DNA from: CAYVWB01 sp964455395
GTDB taxonomy: Bacteria > Desulfobacterota > Desulfovibrionia > Desulfovibrionales > Desulfovibrionaceae
Direction of reading: 5' to 3'
DNA length: 64,000 bases
NCBI GenBank assembly: GCA_964455395.1
Contig: CAYVWB010000006.1
Location: 28,509-92,508, forward strand
A model generated the notes under the pieces. The model worked only from the letters and a program-made list of their open reading frames with translations, ran no database searches and was not told where the DNA came from. Shown piece after piece: positions 1 through 8,091 of this stretch. The translations under genes and the position numbers were made by a program. Position 1 is the stretch's first letter; the number at the start of each line of letters is the position of its first letter.

Positions 1-2
1 TG

Positions 3-407
3 GGGCTCGCCACGCTGGAGCACGTGGCCGGGGCCCAGCCGCCTGCCGGCCGGGCCGCCGCGAGCGCCTTCTGGCTTGCCGCCTTCGGGACGTTGCTGGA
101 CTTCTGGGACGAGGACCGCCTGCACGCCGCCGCCGTGAAGCTCATGGCGGACCAGCCACGTCTCGCCGCAGCGCTGGTGCGTTCACTGCGCGGCCTGCTC
201 CTGGAACTGACCGCCCTGGCCCGGCGCGCCCCCGCGCTTCCCCCCCCGGACTTCTGGAGGAACCGACCCCCCTTGACGCGCCCCCTGGCGGGGTGGCTCC
301 AGATGGTCCTCGAAAACGGCGACGGCGCGCCCGCCGCCTTCACCGAAACCCTGATGGCGGTAGAGCGCGTCCTCGCTCCCTTCGCGTCCTCCAGCGCTGC
401 GCCATAG
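3..407 (+). CDS. hypothetical protein, C-terminal part (5' truncated)
   Basis: The frame is open from the window edge, so the visible 134 residues are the end of a longer protein whose start lies upstream. A GTG at 24 is possible but has no ribosome binding site. The segment is rich in Ala, Leu and Arg and looks helical, with a WLAAFGTLLDFWDEDRL stretch. I do not recognise the family. It is followed by a 177-base spacer holding a repeat and a sigma-54 promoter, so it is probably not in one transcript with fliK. The function is unknown. Confidence 0.5.
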   Translation, partial: GLATLEHVAGAQPPAGRAAASAFWLAAFGTLLDFWDEDRLHAAAVKLMADQPRLAAALVRSLRGLLLELTALARRAPALPPPDFWRNRPPLTRPLAGWLQMVLENGDGAPAAFTETLMAVERVLAPFASSSAAP

Positions 408-410
408 CCT

Positions 411-464
411 GCTCCCGCTTCGACGCCTGCCCCTGCCCGCTCCCGCTTCGACGCCTGCCCCTGC
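411..464. repeat. 26-bp direct repeat, two copies
   Basis: Two identical 26-base copies occupy 411-436 and 439-464, separated by CC, between the stop of the upstream gene and the fliK promoter. They are GC-rich and have no visible coding role. Confidence 0.8.
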
Positions 465-542
465 GCCACCGCCATTCGCGCGGGGGGCGTCTTCCGCTCG
501 TGAACGATTCGCGCCACAGCCCCGCTCCAACGCCGAACGATT

Positions 543-558
543 TGGCACGACTCTTGTT
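543..558 (+). promoter_or_regulatory. sigma-54 promoter of fliK
   Basis: The sequence TGGCACG-ACTC-TTGTT matches the sigma-54 -24/-12 consensus TGGCACG-N4-TTGCW at every consensus base except the -12 C. GG is at 544-545 and GT replaces GC at 556-557. Transcription would start near 568, just before the GAGGAG ribosome binding site at 571-576. Sigma-54 control is usual for middle-class hook genes, which supports the call. Confidence 0.75.
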
Positions 559-584
559 CTATTCCCCCGCGAGGAGACCACGCC

Positions 585-2570
585 ATGCAATTTTTGCCCA
601 ACGTCACCGAGAAGTCCCTGGCCAACACGGCCACCTCCACTTTGCTGGGCGGCCTGAGCTCGACGAGCTCCAGCGACGCCTTCGGCGCCGTGTTCGATTC
701 CATGTTCTCGGCAAGCGAGACGGCCGCGCGCAGCGTGCTGGACGAGCTGACCGCCGCGCCATCGACCGTGTCCACCGCCTCCACTTCCGGCAAGGACGCC
801 TACCCGACCTCCACCAGCGAGGCCCTGGGCGGCGGCGCAGACCTGCGCGTGAGCGAGGAAGATTTTGCCGACTTGCGCGAAGACCTGCGCGGCTACGGTC
901 TCGACGAATCGGATCTCGACGAGCTCGAAGACAAGGTCGCCAGCGACGAGGGCATGACCTGGCGCGAGCTCATGAGCGAGGTGAGCGCCATGGCCGACGA
1001 AAACGCCAGCACGGGCGGCGCCGATCTGGACGAGGAGTCCCGGCGGCTCATCACGGGATTTCTGGATCGCATCGGCTGCACCGACGGCGAGACCAAGGAG
1101 CTGCTCGCCGAGATGGACGACGACAATCTCGACCCCGTCTGGGAAAAGATTGCGGAGAAGCTCGCCCTGCTGCCTGCGGACGCCACGGTCACCATTTCCA
1201 AGGACGAACTCAGCGCCTTGGCCAAAGGGTTCAACATCCCGGGCATGGACGAGGCCTCCCTCACCGCCATGTTCCAGGGCGGCGGCAAGGCCGAGCTGGA
1301 CGTCAACGGACTGCGCACCGTCTTGTTGATGTTGAAACAAGCCTCCGCCGCGGCCAACAGGCATCTGGAGGAGAACGCCGCCAAAGGCGAGGCCTCCATG
1401 CGGGAGAAGCTGCTGGAAGCCGTCCGGAACGCCATGTCCCGCGCGGAGCGCGACGAGCTGGCCGACAACCGGGAGACCAAGGACGTCGCTCAGGCCAAAG
1501 TCCGCATCAAGGACGCCGCCGAAGACAACCACGGCCTCGCCGCCAAGCGATTCACCAAACCGGAGTCCGGCGACGTCGAAAGCAAGGGCCTTGCTGTCGG
1601 CAAGGCGAGCGAGAAGGCCTCCGGCGACCATGCCGCCACTGGCGCTGCGGAGACGGCGGACGCCGCCGAACGGCTGCGTCAGAAGACGAACGACGCCCTG
1701 CTCGGCAAGTCCGACGCGCGCGCCGAGGAGGCCGCCAAGAGTCTGGGCAAGCAGGACGGCGGGAAAGTTGATGGCGACGGCGACGCGAACCGGCTGAACC
1801 CCGGCGCCCTCGCCGCGAACACAGCGCGCGCCGGCGAAGCGGGTCAGGCCTCCGGCCAGAACGGCGCCGGCAGTCAAGGACAGGATTCGTCCCGCCACGA
1901 CGCGGAGTGGCGCGCTTTCATGAACAAAGTGCAGGTGGACAACAGCGCCGCCGGTCGACCCTCCGATCTCTACGCGAGCCTGCGCATGGAGAGCCTGAAC
2001 CTCGCCGCCAACGGAGGGGCCCAGGCGGCCCAGGCGGCGCAACAGGCGGCGCAACAGGCGGCGAACACCATGCACCGCGCGGAGAGCGCCATGCGGCAGG
2101 AAGCCCTGCCCCGCCAAGCCATGCAGAGCGTGGAAACAGCCATGCTGAAAAACCTTTCGCAGGGCAGGCAACAATTGCACCTGCGACTGGATCCGCCCAC
2201 CCTGGGCAGAGTGACCGTGATGCTGACCATGCACAAGAACGAAGTCAGCGCCGTCATCCGGCCGGAGCGTCACGAGACGGGCCAGCTTCTGGCCGAACAG
2301 ATGCAGCAGTTGCGTCAGACCCTGGAGCAGCAGGGGCTGAAAGTCCAAAAGCTGGATGTGCAGACCCAGACCAACGCCGACGCCTCCGCGCAGGAGTGGA
2401 TGGGCGCCGACTCGCACAACGCCGCCCGCGAACAGGACGCGCGCCGCCAAGCTCTGGAGACCTGGAAATCGCTCCACGGCGGCGAACGAGGCGACGTGAT
2501 GGCCCAAGAGATGCAATCATCCGGCAAGGCGGCGGAAAATTCCCAGAGCGGGTTGCACATCATCGCCTGA
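585..2570 (+). CDS. fliK: flagellar hook-length control protein FliK
   Basis: A 661-residue protein whose C-terminal region, from about residue 525 to 605, carries the FliK/Flg_hook signature: LRLDPPTLGRVTVML, then a block predicted to bind the export gate FlhB. The long N-terminal part is low-complexity and hydrophilic, rich in Ala, Asp, Glu and Lys, as expected of the secreted molecular ruler. An Ala-Gln repeat (QAAQAAQQAAQQAA) lies near residue 480. FliK measures hook length and switches the type III export apparatus from hook to filament substrates. The ATG follows GAGGAG at 9 bases. flgD begins 53 bases downstream, so fliK, flgD and flgE probably form one unit. At 661 residues it is longer than the enterobacterial protein (about 400). 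Confidence 0.9.
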   Translation: MQFLPNVTEKSLANTATSTLLGGLSSTSSSDAFGAVFDSMFSASETAARSVLDELTAAPSTVSTASTSGKDAYPTSTSEALGGGADLRVSEEDFADLREDLRGYGLDESDLDELEDKVASDEGMTWRELMSEVSAMADENASTGGADLDEESRRLITGFLDRIGCTDGETKELLAEMDDDNLDPVWEKIAEKLALLPADATVTISKDELSALAKGFNIPGMDEASLTAMFQGGGKAELDVNGLRTVLLMLKQASAAANRHLEENAAKGEASMREKLLEAVRNAMSRAERDELADNRETKDVAQAKVRIKDAAEDNHGLAAKRFTKPESGDVESKGLAVGKASEKASGDHAATGAAETADAAERLRQKTNDALLGKSDARAEEAAKSLGKQDGGKVDGDGDANRLNPGALAANTARAGEAGQASGQNGAGSQGQDSSRHDAEWRAFMNKVQVDNSAAGRPSDLYASLRMESLNLAANGGAQAAQAAQQAAQQAANTMHRAESAMRQEALPRQAMQSVETAMLKNLSQGRQQLHLRLDPPTLGRVTVMLTMHKNEVSAVIRPERHETGQLLAEQMQQLRQTLEQQGLKVQKLDVQTQTNADASAQEWMGADSHNAAREQDARRQALETWKSLHGGERGDVMAQEMQSSGKAAENSQSGLHIIA

Positions 2571-2623
2571 CACCACCCAGGTCCGATCCACCAGGCGCGC
2601 TTCGTGCGCGAGGAGACGCTTCC

Positions 2624-3490
2624 ATGGCATATATCAACACCAACGAGATTCTCGGCCTCACCAGCCCTTACGCTTCCGGCAACAAGGATGAGCCTTCCAG
2701 CGAGCTGGACAAGATGGACTTCCTGACCCTGCTGGTGACCCAGCTGCAGAACCAGGATCCTCTCAATCCCATGGAGGATACGGAGTTCACCTCGCAGCTG
2801 GCCGAATTCTCCAGCCTGGAGCAGCTCACCGGCATCAAGGACGGCGTCGACTTGCTCAACGAAGGAGGCGGCGATCAGGAGATGATCAACGCCACGAGTT
2901 TCATCGGTATGGACGTGGTGGCTCGTGGCGACGCCATCAGCAAGTCCGGCAGCGAGATCAGCACGCTCTACTTCTCCCTCGACGACAGCACCGCCAGCGG
3001 CTTCGTGAACATCTTCGACGAAGCCGGCGGCATCGTGAACACCATCCAGCTCGGCGCCATGCAGCCCGGCGACTATCAAGTGGAGTGGGATGGCACGGAC
3101 TACGACGGCGAGCCCGCCCCTGACGGCGTCTACTATGTCTCCATGGCTGCGGAGAACCACAACGGCGCCCCCGTGTTGGTGGAGACGGAAGTCAGCGGCG
3201 AAGTCACAGGTGTGGAAAACCGCGACGGCGTCCACTATCTGCGCCTCGCTGACGGCCGGGTGGTCGAGTTCAGCTCCATCTCCGAAGTCGTCAGCAACAA
3301 GAATGCGCCGAACCAGGACCAACAACAGCAGCCGGATCCGCGCCAGAACCAATCGCAGCAGCAGGCCTCGGCTCCGGCCGACTCCACCCCCGACGCCCCA
3401 GCCGACTCCACTGAGGACACCACCTTTGGAGACGACGCCTTGTCTGCTGCGGAATCCGCAGTCGACGCTTTGCTCGGGCAGGCGGCCTAG
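2624..3490 (+). CDS. flgD: flagellar hook assembly (scaffold) protein FlgD
   Basis: A 288-residue FlgD. The N-terminal motif DFLTLLVTQLQNQDPLNPMED, near residues 30-50, followed by FTSQLAEFSSLEQL is the family hallmark. FlgD caps the growing hook and is shed when it is complete. The Tudor/FnIII-type region with GDYQVEWDGTDYDG is near residues 145-160. The start is ATG 2624, preceded by GAGGAG; the open frame extends upstream, but that part is an overlap of fliK in another frame. From about residue 226 a tail of some 60 residues, rich in Gln, Pro, Asp and Ser, goes beyond the usual C-terminus of about 225. It includes PADSTPDA/PADSTEDT repeats. Confidence 0.92.
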   Translation: MAYINTNEILGLTSPYASGNKDEPSSELDKMDFLTLLVTQLQNQDPLNPMEDTEFTSQLAEFSSLEQLTGIKDGVDLLNEGGGDQEMINATSFIGMDVVARGDAISKSGSEISTLYFSLDDSTASGFVNIFDEAGGIVNTIQLGAMQPGDYQVEWDGTDYDGEPAPDGVYYVSMAAENHNGAPVLVETEVSGEVTGVENRDGVHYLRLADGRVVEFSSISEVVSNKNAPNQDQQQQPDPRQNQSQQQASAPADSTPDAPADSTEDTTFGDDALSAAESAVDALLGQAA

Positions 3491-3541
3491 ACGAATGATT
3501 TACCCCGCGCCCTCGCCGGCGCGACCAGAAGGAGGCTCTCC

Positions 3542-5230
3542 ATGAGTTTGTCAGCATCCATGTGGACCGGCGTTTCCGGCCTGCTTGCCCACGGCGACCG
3601 AATGAACGTGATAGGCAACAACATCGCCAACGTGAACACCGTGGGCTTCAAGGGCTCGCGCATGCACTTCGCCGACTTCATCAGCCAGGACATCGGCACC
3701 ACAGGCAACTTCGCCTCCCAGGTCGGCCGGGGCGTCTCCATCCACGCCGTCTACACGGATTTCAGCCAAGCAGGCTACGAGACCACCAACGAAGCCACGG
3801 ACCTCGCCATCGCCGGCAGGGGGTTCTTCGGCGTCTCCCCCAAGGATGAGCAAAGTCGATTCTACACTCGCGCCGGCAACTTCCGCTTCGACCGCGACGG
3901 CTACCTGGTGGACCCCAACGGCCACGTCCTGCAAGGCTGGCGGCTGGAGTCCCGGCCGGCAGAGCCCGCGCAGGACATTGTCTCCACGGACGCGGACACT
4001 TTCACCGAGGAGGTGAACCGCGTGGGCGCCATTGGTGACATCCGCATCGGCGCCGGCGGCATCGCCGAGCCTTCCCACACCAACACCATCTCCCTCATCA
4101 CCCAGCTGGACAACGGCCAAGGCGGCAACAACTCCCTGGACGCCACCGACCCCTTCTTCGCCCTGGCCAAAAGCTGGAACGGCTCCCTGGACACCCCCCT
4201 GGAAGACACCCAGTACGCGTATTCCACCAGCATCCTCGTCTATGACGAAGCCGGCTCCGCGCACGACATGACCGTCTATTACGACCAGGTCTCCAACGCC
4301 GACGGCAAGAACGTCTGGGAATACATCGTCACCATCGACCCCGACGAAGACCGTCGCAACCTCGGCGGTGTGGACGTGGAAGGCGAAGGCAAAGGCCTGC
4401 TCATGTTCGGCACCATGGAGTTCAACTCCGCCGGCCAGATCGAGGATATCTCCGCCTACACCCCGGCTTCCAACGCCAACATGGGCGTGGGCCAGCCCCT
4501 CAACCTGGCGGAGTGGTACCCCACCGAGATATCCAACAAGGGTTTGCCCCTCATGGCCGCCAACTTCACCGGACTTTCCAACGCCAGCGCCGTGCTGGAC
4601 AGCGCCGGCCAGCCCATCAATCCGGTTCCGCCCAATGCAGAGGGCAAGCTCATCGAGCTGAACTTCGGCCTCTCCACGGATCCCTCCAGCACCTGGGACT
4701 TCGGCGTCGACGGTTTCGGCCCGGCGTCCTCCATCGGCAACGAGACCGGCAACCCCGACGCTTTGGAGGACCTCCCCGGCTTCGGGACCAGCGCCAAGCG
4801 CTCCGCATCCTCCACCACGGCTTTCGACGCCTCCTCCGCCACCCTCTTCCAGGCGCAGGACGGCTACACCTTCGGCTTCCTCCAGACCATCAACGTGAAC
4901 CAGGACGGCGTCATCGAAGGCCGTTTCTCCAACGGCGTCACCTTGCAGCTTTTCCAGGTCACGCTCTTCGATTTCGCCAGCGACGTGGGCTTGCGCCGGG
5001 AGGGCAACAACCTCTTCAGCGAGACCCGGGAATCCCCCCTCTCCACCTCGCAGCCTCCGGGCTCGGCGGGACTGGGCTCCATCGCCTCCAGTTCCCTGGA
5101 GCAGTCCAACGTGGACCTCGCCAAGGAGTTCGTGGACATGATCGCCACGCAGCGTGGTTTCTCCGCCAACGGCAAGGTCATCACCACCACGGACCAGATG
5201 CTCTCCGAAGTCATCATGCTCAAGCGTTAA
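3542..5230 (+). CDS. flgE: flagellar hook protein FlgE
   Basis: A 562-residue hook subunit, longer than the enterobacterial one (about 400) because of extra outer domains. The N-terminus MSLSASMWTGVSGL with GNNIANVNTVGFKGSR is the flagellar basal-body rod/hook signature. The C-terminus SNVDLAKEFVDMI followed by TQRGFSANGKVITTTDQML is the matching FlgE/FlgF/FlgG tail that forms the inner coiled coil. The start follows GAAGGAGG at about 8 bases. It is the last gene of the fliK-flgD-flgE unit and is followed by a terminator hairpin. FlgE is exported and polymerises under the FlgD cap. Confidence 0.95.
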   Translation: MSLSASMWTGVSGLLAHGDRMNVIGNNIANVNTVGFKGSRMHFADFISQDIGTTGNFASQVGRGVSIHAVYTDFSQAGYETTNEATDLAIAGRGFFGVSPKDEQSRFYTRAGNFRFDRDGYLVDPNGHVLQGWRLESRPAEPAQDIVSTDADTFTEEVNRVGAIGDIRIGAGGIAEPSHTNTISLITQLDNGQGGNNSLDATDPFFALAKSWNGSLDTPLEDTQYAYSTSILVYDEAGSAHDMTVYYDQVSNADGKNVWEYIVTIDPDEDRRNLGGVDVEGEGKGLLMFGTMEFNSAGQIEDISAYTPASNANMGVGQPLNLAEWYPTEISNKGLPLMAANFTGLSNASAVLDSAGQPINPVPPNAEGKLIELNFGLSTDPSSTWDFGVDGFGPASSIGNETGNPDALEDLPGFGTSAKRSASSTTAFDASSATLFQAQDGYTFGFLQTINVNQDGVIEGRFSNGVTLQLFQVTLFDFASDVGLRREGNNLFSETRESPLSTSQPPGSAGLGSIASSSLEQSNVDLAKEFVDMIATQRGFSANGKVITTTDQMLSEVIMLKR

Positions 5231-5268
5231 CGCCACGACTGCAACGCCTCGGGCCCACGCCACAACAG

Positions 5269-5306
5269 AAACCGCCCTCTCCCGGCAGCAGGAGGGGGCG
5301 GTTTTC
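5269..5306 (+). terminator. Rho-independent terminator after flgE
   Basis: A 13-base-pair stem (AACCGCCCTCTCC with GGAGGGGGCGGTT, one G-T pair) with a 7-base loop is followed by TTC and then T-rich sequence. It sits 39 bases after the flgE stop and between the convergent genes flgE and flaG. It may also work weakly for flaG on the other strand. Confidence 0.85.
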
Positions 5307-5350
5307 TTGCGTGTACGCGGAGGCAAGCGCGGCTCTGGCGTTTTCTTTCC

Positions 5351-5836
5351 TCAGAACACCTTGCTGTAGAGCGCGCCATGGTCGCCCTCTTCCGCGAGTC
5401 GCTGGGCCAACTGCACCGCTTCGTCCGAGGGGATCTTGCGGAGCACTTTGCCCGTGGCGGCGTCGCGCAGCTCCACTTGCACCAGCTCGACGTCGTCGTC
5501 CAGATGGAACTTGAGATCAAGGCCGTCTGCGTGGAGTCGTTCGCGCAAGGCGTCCAGGGTTTCTTCCAGGGACTGTTCCCTGGCTTGCTCGCGGGCTTCT
5601 GCTCCAGCTTCGTCTTCCCTGGCGGCGGCGCCACGGTTCTGTTGGGCGAGCGCGCCGGCGGCGGCGTGTGTCGCGCCAGCCGCTGCGCCGTGGTGGCTGT
5701 TCTGGAGCGGTTTTGCTTCCAGCCCCTGCGCGAGGCGTGTTGCGGAGGCCTCCCGGGAAGTTTCCACCGGGACGCGCTGGGCGCCGACGAAGGCTTGCAG
5801 GGTCACGAGTGCGTATGGTGAATTTTCTATTTTCAT
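5351..5836 (-). CDS. flaG: flagellar protein FlaG
   Basis: A 161-residue protein with a C-terminal FlaG domain (about residues 100-161): VELVQVELRDAATGKVLRKI then PSDEAVQLAQRL, matching the family pattern of a short beta unit followed by IPxEExLxL. FlaG influences flagellar filament length and often neighbours flagellin or fliD genes; its mechanism is poorly defined. The N-terminal half is Ala-rich and low complexity. The chosen start, ATG at 5836, has AGGAGGG 9 bases upstream; the longer open frame to 6154 would cross the promoter region and has no homologous look. It is divergent from the flagellin gene. Confidence 0.8.
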   Translation of the reverse strand: MKIENSPYALVTLQAFVGAQRVPVETSREASATRLAQGLEAKPLQNSHHGAAAGATHAAAGALAQQNRGAAAREDEAGAEAREQAREQSLEETLDALRERLHADGLDLKFHLDDDVELVQVELRDAATGKVLRKIPSDEAVQLAQRLAEEGDHGALYSKVF

Positions 5837-5889
5837 GGCGGCTCCCTCCTGCATCGAGGGGGTGAGAGAACTCGGGGCCTCGCATGCGC

Positions 5890-5917
5890 CTATCGGCGTC
5901 TGTCGTCCCGAACTTGA
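5890..5917 (-). promoter_or_regulatory. candidate sigma-28 (FliA) promoter of flaG
   Basis: On the minus strand TCAAGTTC and GCCGATAG lie 12 bases apart, against the consensus TAAAGTTT-N11-GCCGATAA. The -10 part matches 7 of 8 positions. It is 53 bases upstream of the flaG start. Sigma-28 control suits a late flagellar gene. Confidence 0.5.
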
Positions 5918-6125
5918 GGGGTGCGCGGTAAAAAACGCCGGTTGCGTGGCGCTGCGTGGTGGGCAAAGGCTTCCGGCTGGCGGCGTCGTGGCGTGTGGGG
6001 TGGCCGGAACTTTGGCGCATGGGGCAGGCGGTGGCGTGGCAATATCCGCCGTCTGCGTTGTGTTTGCAGGGGCTTGAAACTCTAGATTATATTTAACGAA
6101 TTGTTTTTCCGAACAAAGATTCTTT

Positions 6126-6141
6126 TGGCGCCGGCCTTGCT
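6126..6141 (+). promoter_or_regulatory. candidate sigma-54 promoter of the flagellin gene
   Basis: TGGCGCC-GGCC-TTGCT has GG (6127-6128) and GC (6139-6140) with the exact sigma-54 spacing. A transcript would start near 6152, leaving about 22 bases of leader with AGGAGG at 6161-6166. No sigma-28 box was seen on this strand. Nothing else was recognised in the 337-base flaG-flagellin spacer apart from this and the flaG promoter. Confidence 0.55.
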
Positions 6142-6173
6142 TCGAGAGGGGCAACCAACAAGGAGGTTACCCC

Positions 6174-7020
6174 ATGTCTTTGGTCATTAACCACAACATG
6201 ATGGCTATGAACGCCGCGCGAAACTTGGGGACGAGCTATGGACGGCTCGCTCAATCCACGGAGCGCCTTTCTTCCGGCTTGCGCGTCTCCTCCGCTGCGG
6301 ACGACGCCGCAGGGCTCGCCATCCGCGAGCTCATGCGCGCCGACATCGCAACGCTCAACCAAGGCGTCCGCAACGCCAACGACGCCATCTCGATGATTCA
6401 GACGGCGGACGGCGCCTTGCAGGTCATCGACGAAAAGCTCATCCGACTCAAAGAGCTGGCTGAACAGGCCGCCACCGGCACGTACAACTCGGATCAGCGT
6501 CTGCTCATCGATTCCGAGTTCCAAGCCATGGCTTCGGAAATCACGCGGATCGCCAACGCCACGGACTTCAACGGCATCTACCTGCTCAACGGCAACCTCT
6601 CCGCTGCAGGCAGTCTGTCTCTCGCTGCGCAGCACGACGGTTCCGGCGCCACTTCGGAGGGTCCGCTGAAAGTCCACTTCGGCACTGGCAACAGCTCCGA
6701 CGAAGACTACTATTTCATCGCCATCGGCGGCTCCACCGCTGCGGATCTCGGCCTTGTCCAGGGTTCCAACATCAGCACGCAGCAACGCGCGCAGGAGATG
6801 CTCGACACCTTGAACGAAGCCATCATCTCCAAGGACACCATCCGCGCACAGCTGGGCGCCTTGCAGAACCGCCTGGAGAACACCATCACCAACCTTTCCA
6901 TTCAGGCGGAGAACCTGCAAGCCGCCGAGTCGCGCATCTCCGACGTAATCCGCCGTGGCCATGCTTGCGCAAGCCAACAGCCTGCCGCGGATGGCCATGC
7001 AGCTCATCGGCGGCGGCTAG
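6174..7020 (+). pseudogene. flagellin with a ~50-bp deletion and frameshift near the 3' end
   Basis: The N-terminal flagellin domain is intact (INHNMMAMNAARNLG, then LSSGLRVSSAADDAAGLAI and NDAISMIQTADGAL, residues 4-80), and so is most of the C-terminal D0/D1 region (LGALQNRLENTITNLS, AAESRISDV near residue 257). After SDV the frame becomes IRRGHAC, and runs on to a stop at 7458-7460. The normal ending is present in the +1 frame: SAVAMLAQANSLPRM followed by AMQLIGGG and TAG at 7018-7020. The 17 or so residues that flagellins carry between SDV and SAVAML (a DVATEM...NQILTQ-like block) are missing, about 50 bases. Filament assembly needs this helix, so the product as read should not polymerise. 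It may be a real mutation or an assembly collapse between flagellin paralogues. No gene was seen in 7021-7254. Confidence 0.85.
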
Positions 7021-7254
7021 ACCGCGCGGTAAGCAGCGCGTCTTCATACGGACGCGCCATCCATCCGACGGCCTGCGACGGATCGCCGGCCTTGTGGTCA
7101 GACCAAAGGCGACGCGGTCGGGAAGCTCTCCGAAAAGGGCTTTCCGGCCGCCTTCCGGCGTCGCCTGTCGCTCCCGCTGCAGCAGCGTTCGTCCCCGATG
7201 CGGCGTATTCCGTCCCCTCTTGCGTCCGGGGCGCGAGTGCGCAGACAGAGCGTC

Positions 7255-8040
7255 TCAGGACGAAGCGTCGTTCTCATCCTCCAGCATCGCCAGCGCCTTG
7301 CCAGCCGCCTGCTGTTCCGCTTTCTTCACGCTGCGGCCACGGCCTGTCAGCCGTCGGTTATCCGGCAGAATCAACGTCACTGCGAATTCCTTGGCGTGCT
7401 CCGGTCCGGAGCTTTCCGCCAGCGCATAGACCGGTCGGGCCTTGTAGCGCAGCTGGGTGAGTTCCTGCAGCGCGCTTTTGTAGTCTTTCACGGTGCGTTG
7501 ATCCGGCGCGCCGGGCCATTTGCGGGCGTAGACGGCGCGCGTCCAGGCTTGCAAGGCTGCGAAGCCGCCATCCAGAAAGACGGCGCCCACCACGGCTTCG
7601 AAGACATCCGCCAGCAAGGAGAGTCGTTGGCGTCCGCCTTGGCTTTCCTCCCCTCTGCCCAGCAGGAGATGGTCGCCCAGCTGCAGTTCCTTGGCCAGTT
7701 CGCCCAAGGCGGTGCGGCTCACCAGTTTGGCGCGCATGCGCGTCAGCTCGCCTTCGCGCACGTCCGGAAAACGTCTGAAGAGCTCCTCGCTGACGCAGAG
7801 CTCCAGCACCGCGTCCCCGAGAAACTCCAGTCGTTCGTTGTGCGCCATGGCGTCTTCCCGCGGCGGCGGCGCGCCTTGTTCTTTGGCGTCCGGGGTTTCC
7901 GTGGCGTTGGCGGCCCATTCATTGGCGGCCCATTCATTGGCGAAAGACGAGTGGGTGAGGGCGTTCCTGAGAAGCTTGACGTCCTGGAAATGATAGTTGA
8001 TACACTGTTGAACAGTGTCCAGGTTTATTGTGTTCTTCAC
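7255..8040 (-). CDS. rnc: ribonuclease III
   Basis: A 261-residue RNase III that cleaves double-stranded RNA in rRNA and mRNA processing. The catalytic signature [15 protein letters not shown] lies near residues 66-80, with the second acidic pair in [18 protein letters not shown], followed by a double-stranded RNA binding domain ([11 protein letters not shown] through [12 protein letters not shown]). I chose GTG 8040 because AGGAGG ends 5 bases before it; the GTG at 8046 overlaps that ribosome binding site. Between THSSFANEW and the signature there is an insert of about 25 residues with a duplicated NEWAA, absent from usual family members. It is convergent with flagellin and divergent from the acyl-CoA synthetase gene. 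Confidence 0.93.
   Translation of the reverse strand: MKNTINLDTVQQCINYHFQDVKLLRNALTHSSFANEWAANEWAANATETPDAKEQGAPPPREDAMAHNERLEFLGDAVLELCVSEELFRRFPDVREGELTRMRAKLVSRTALGELAKELQLGDHLLLGRGEESQGGRQRLSLLADVFEAVVGAVFLDGGFAALQAWTRAVYARKWPGAPDQRTVKDYKSALQELTQLRYKARPVYALAESSGPEHAKEFAVTLILPDNRRLTGRGRSVKKAEQQAAGKALAMLEDENDASS
7909..7942. repeat. 15-bp tandem repeat inside rnc
   Basis: The 15-base unit GGCGGCCCATTCATT is present twice (7909-7923, 7924-7938) plus GGCG. It keeps the frame and encodes the repeated pentapeptide NEWAA on the minus strand. Confidence 0.85.
8002..8018. promoter_or_regulatory. 17-bp perfect palindrome, possible operator
   Basis: ACACTGTT-G-AACAGTGT is a perfect 8-bp inverted repeat around one base. 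It lies within the first codons of rnc, 74 bases upstream of the divergent acyl-CoA synthetase start. The spacer between the two starts is only 51 bases, so promoter or operator elements must overlap rnc coding sequence. The form suits a dimeric helix-turn-helix regulator, but the binding protein is unknown. Confidence 0.4.
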
Positions 8041-8091
8041 GCGCACCTCCTGCGCCTACTGGCGCTGTCATACCGCCGTATCGAGGCGACC

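Noticed and set aside
183..2516. Long open frame antisense to fliK (777 codons) and similar long antisense frames over acyl-CoA synthetase, ftsZ, leuS and lon
   Set aside because: Shadow frames of high-GC coding sequence. The translations are low-complexity, lack family motifs and lie opposite well-identified genes.
7021..7460. Extra 147 residues at the flagellin C-terminus
   Set aside because: They come from the frameshift, lie partly antisense to rnc and resemble no flagellin domain; the true ending is in the other frame.
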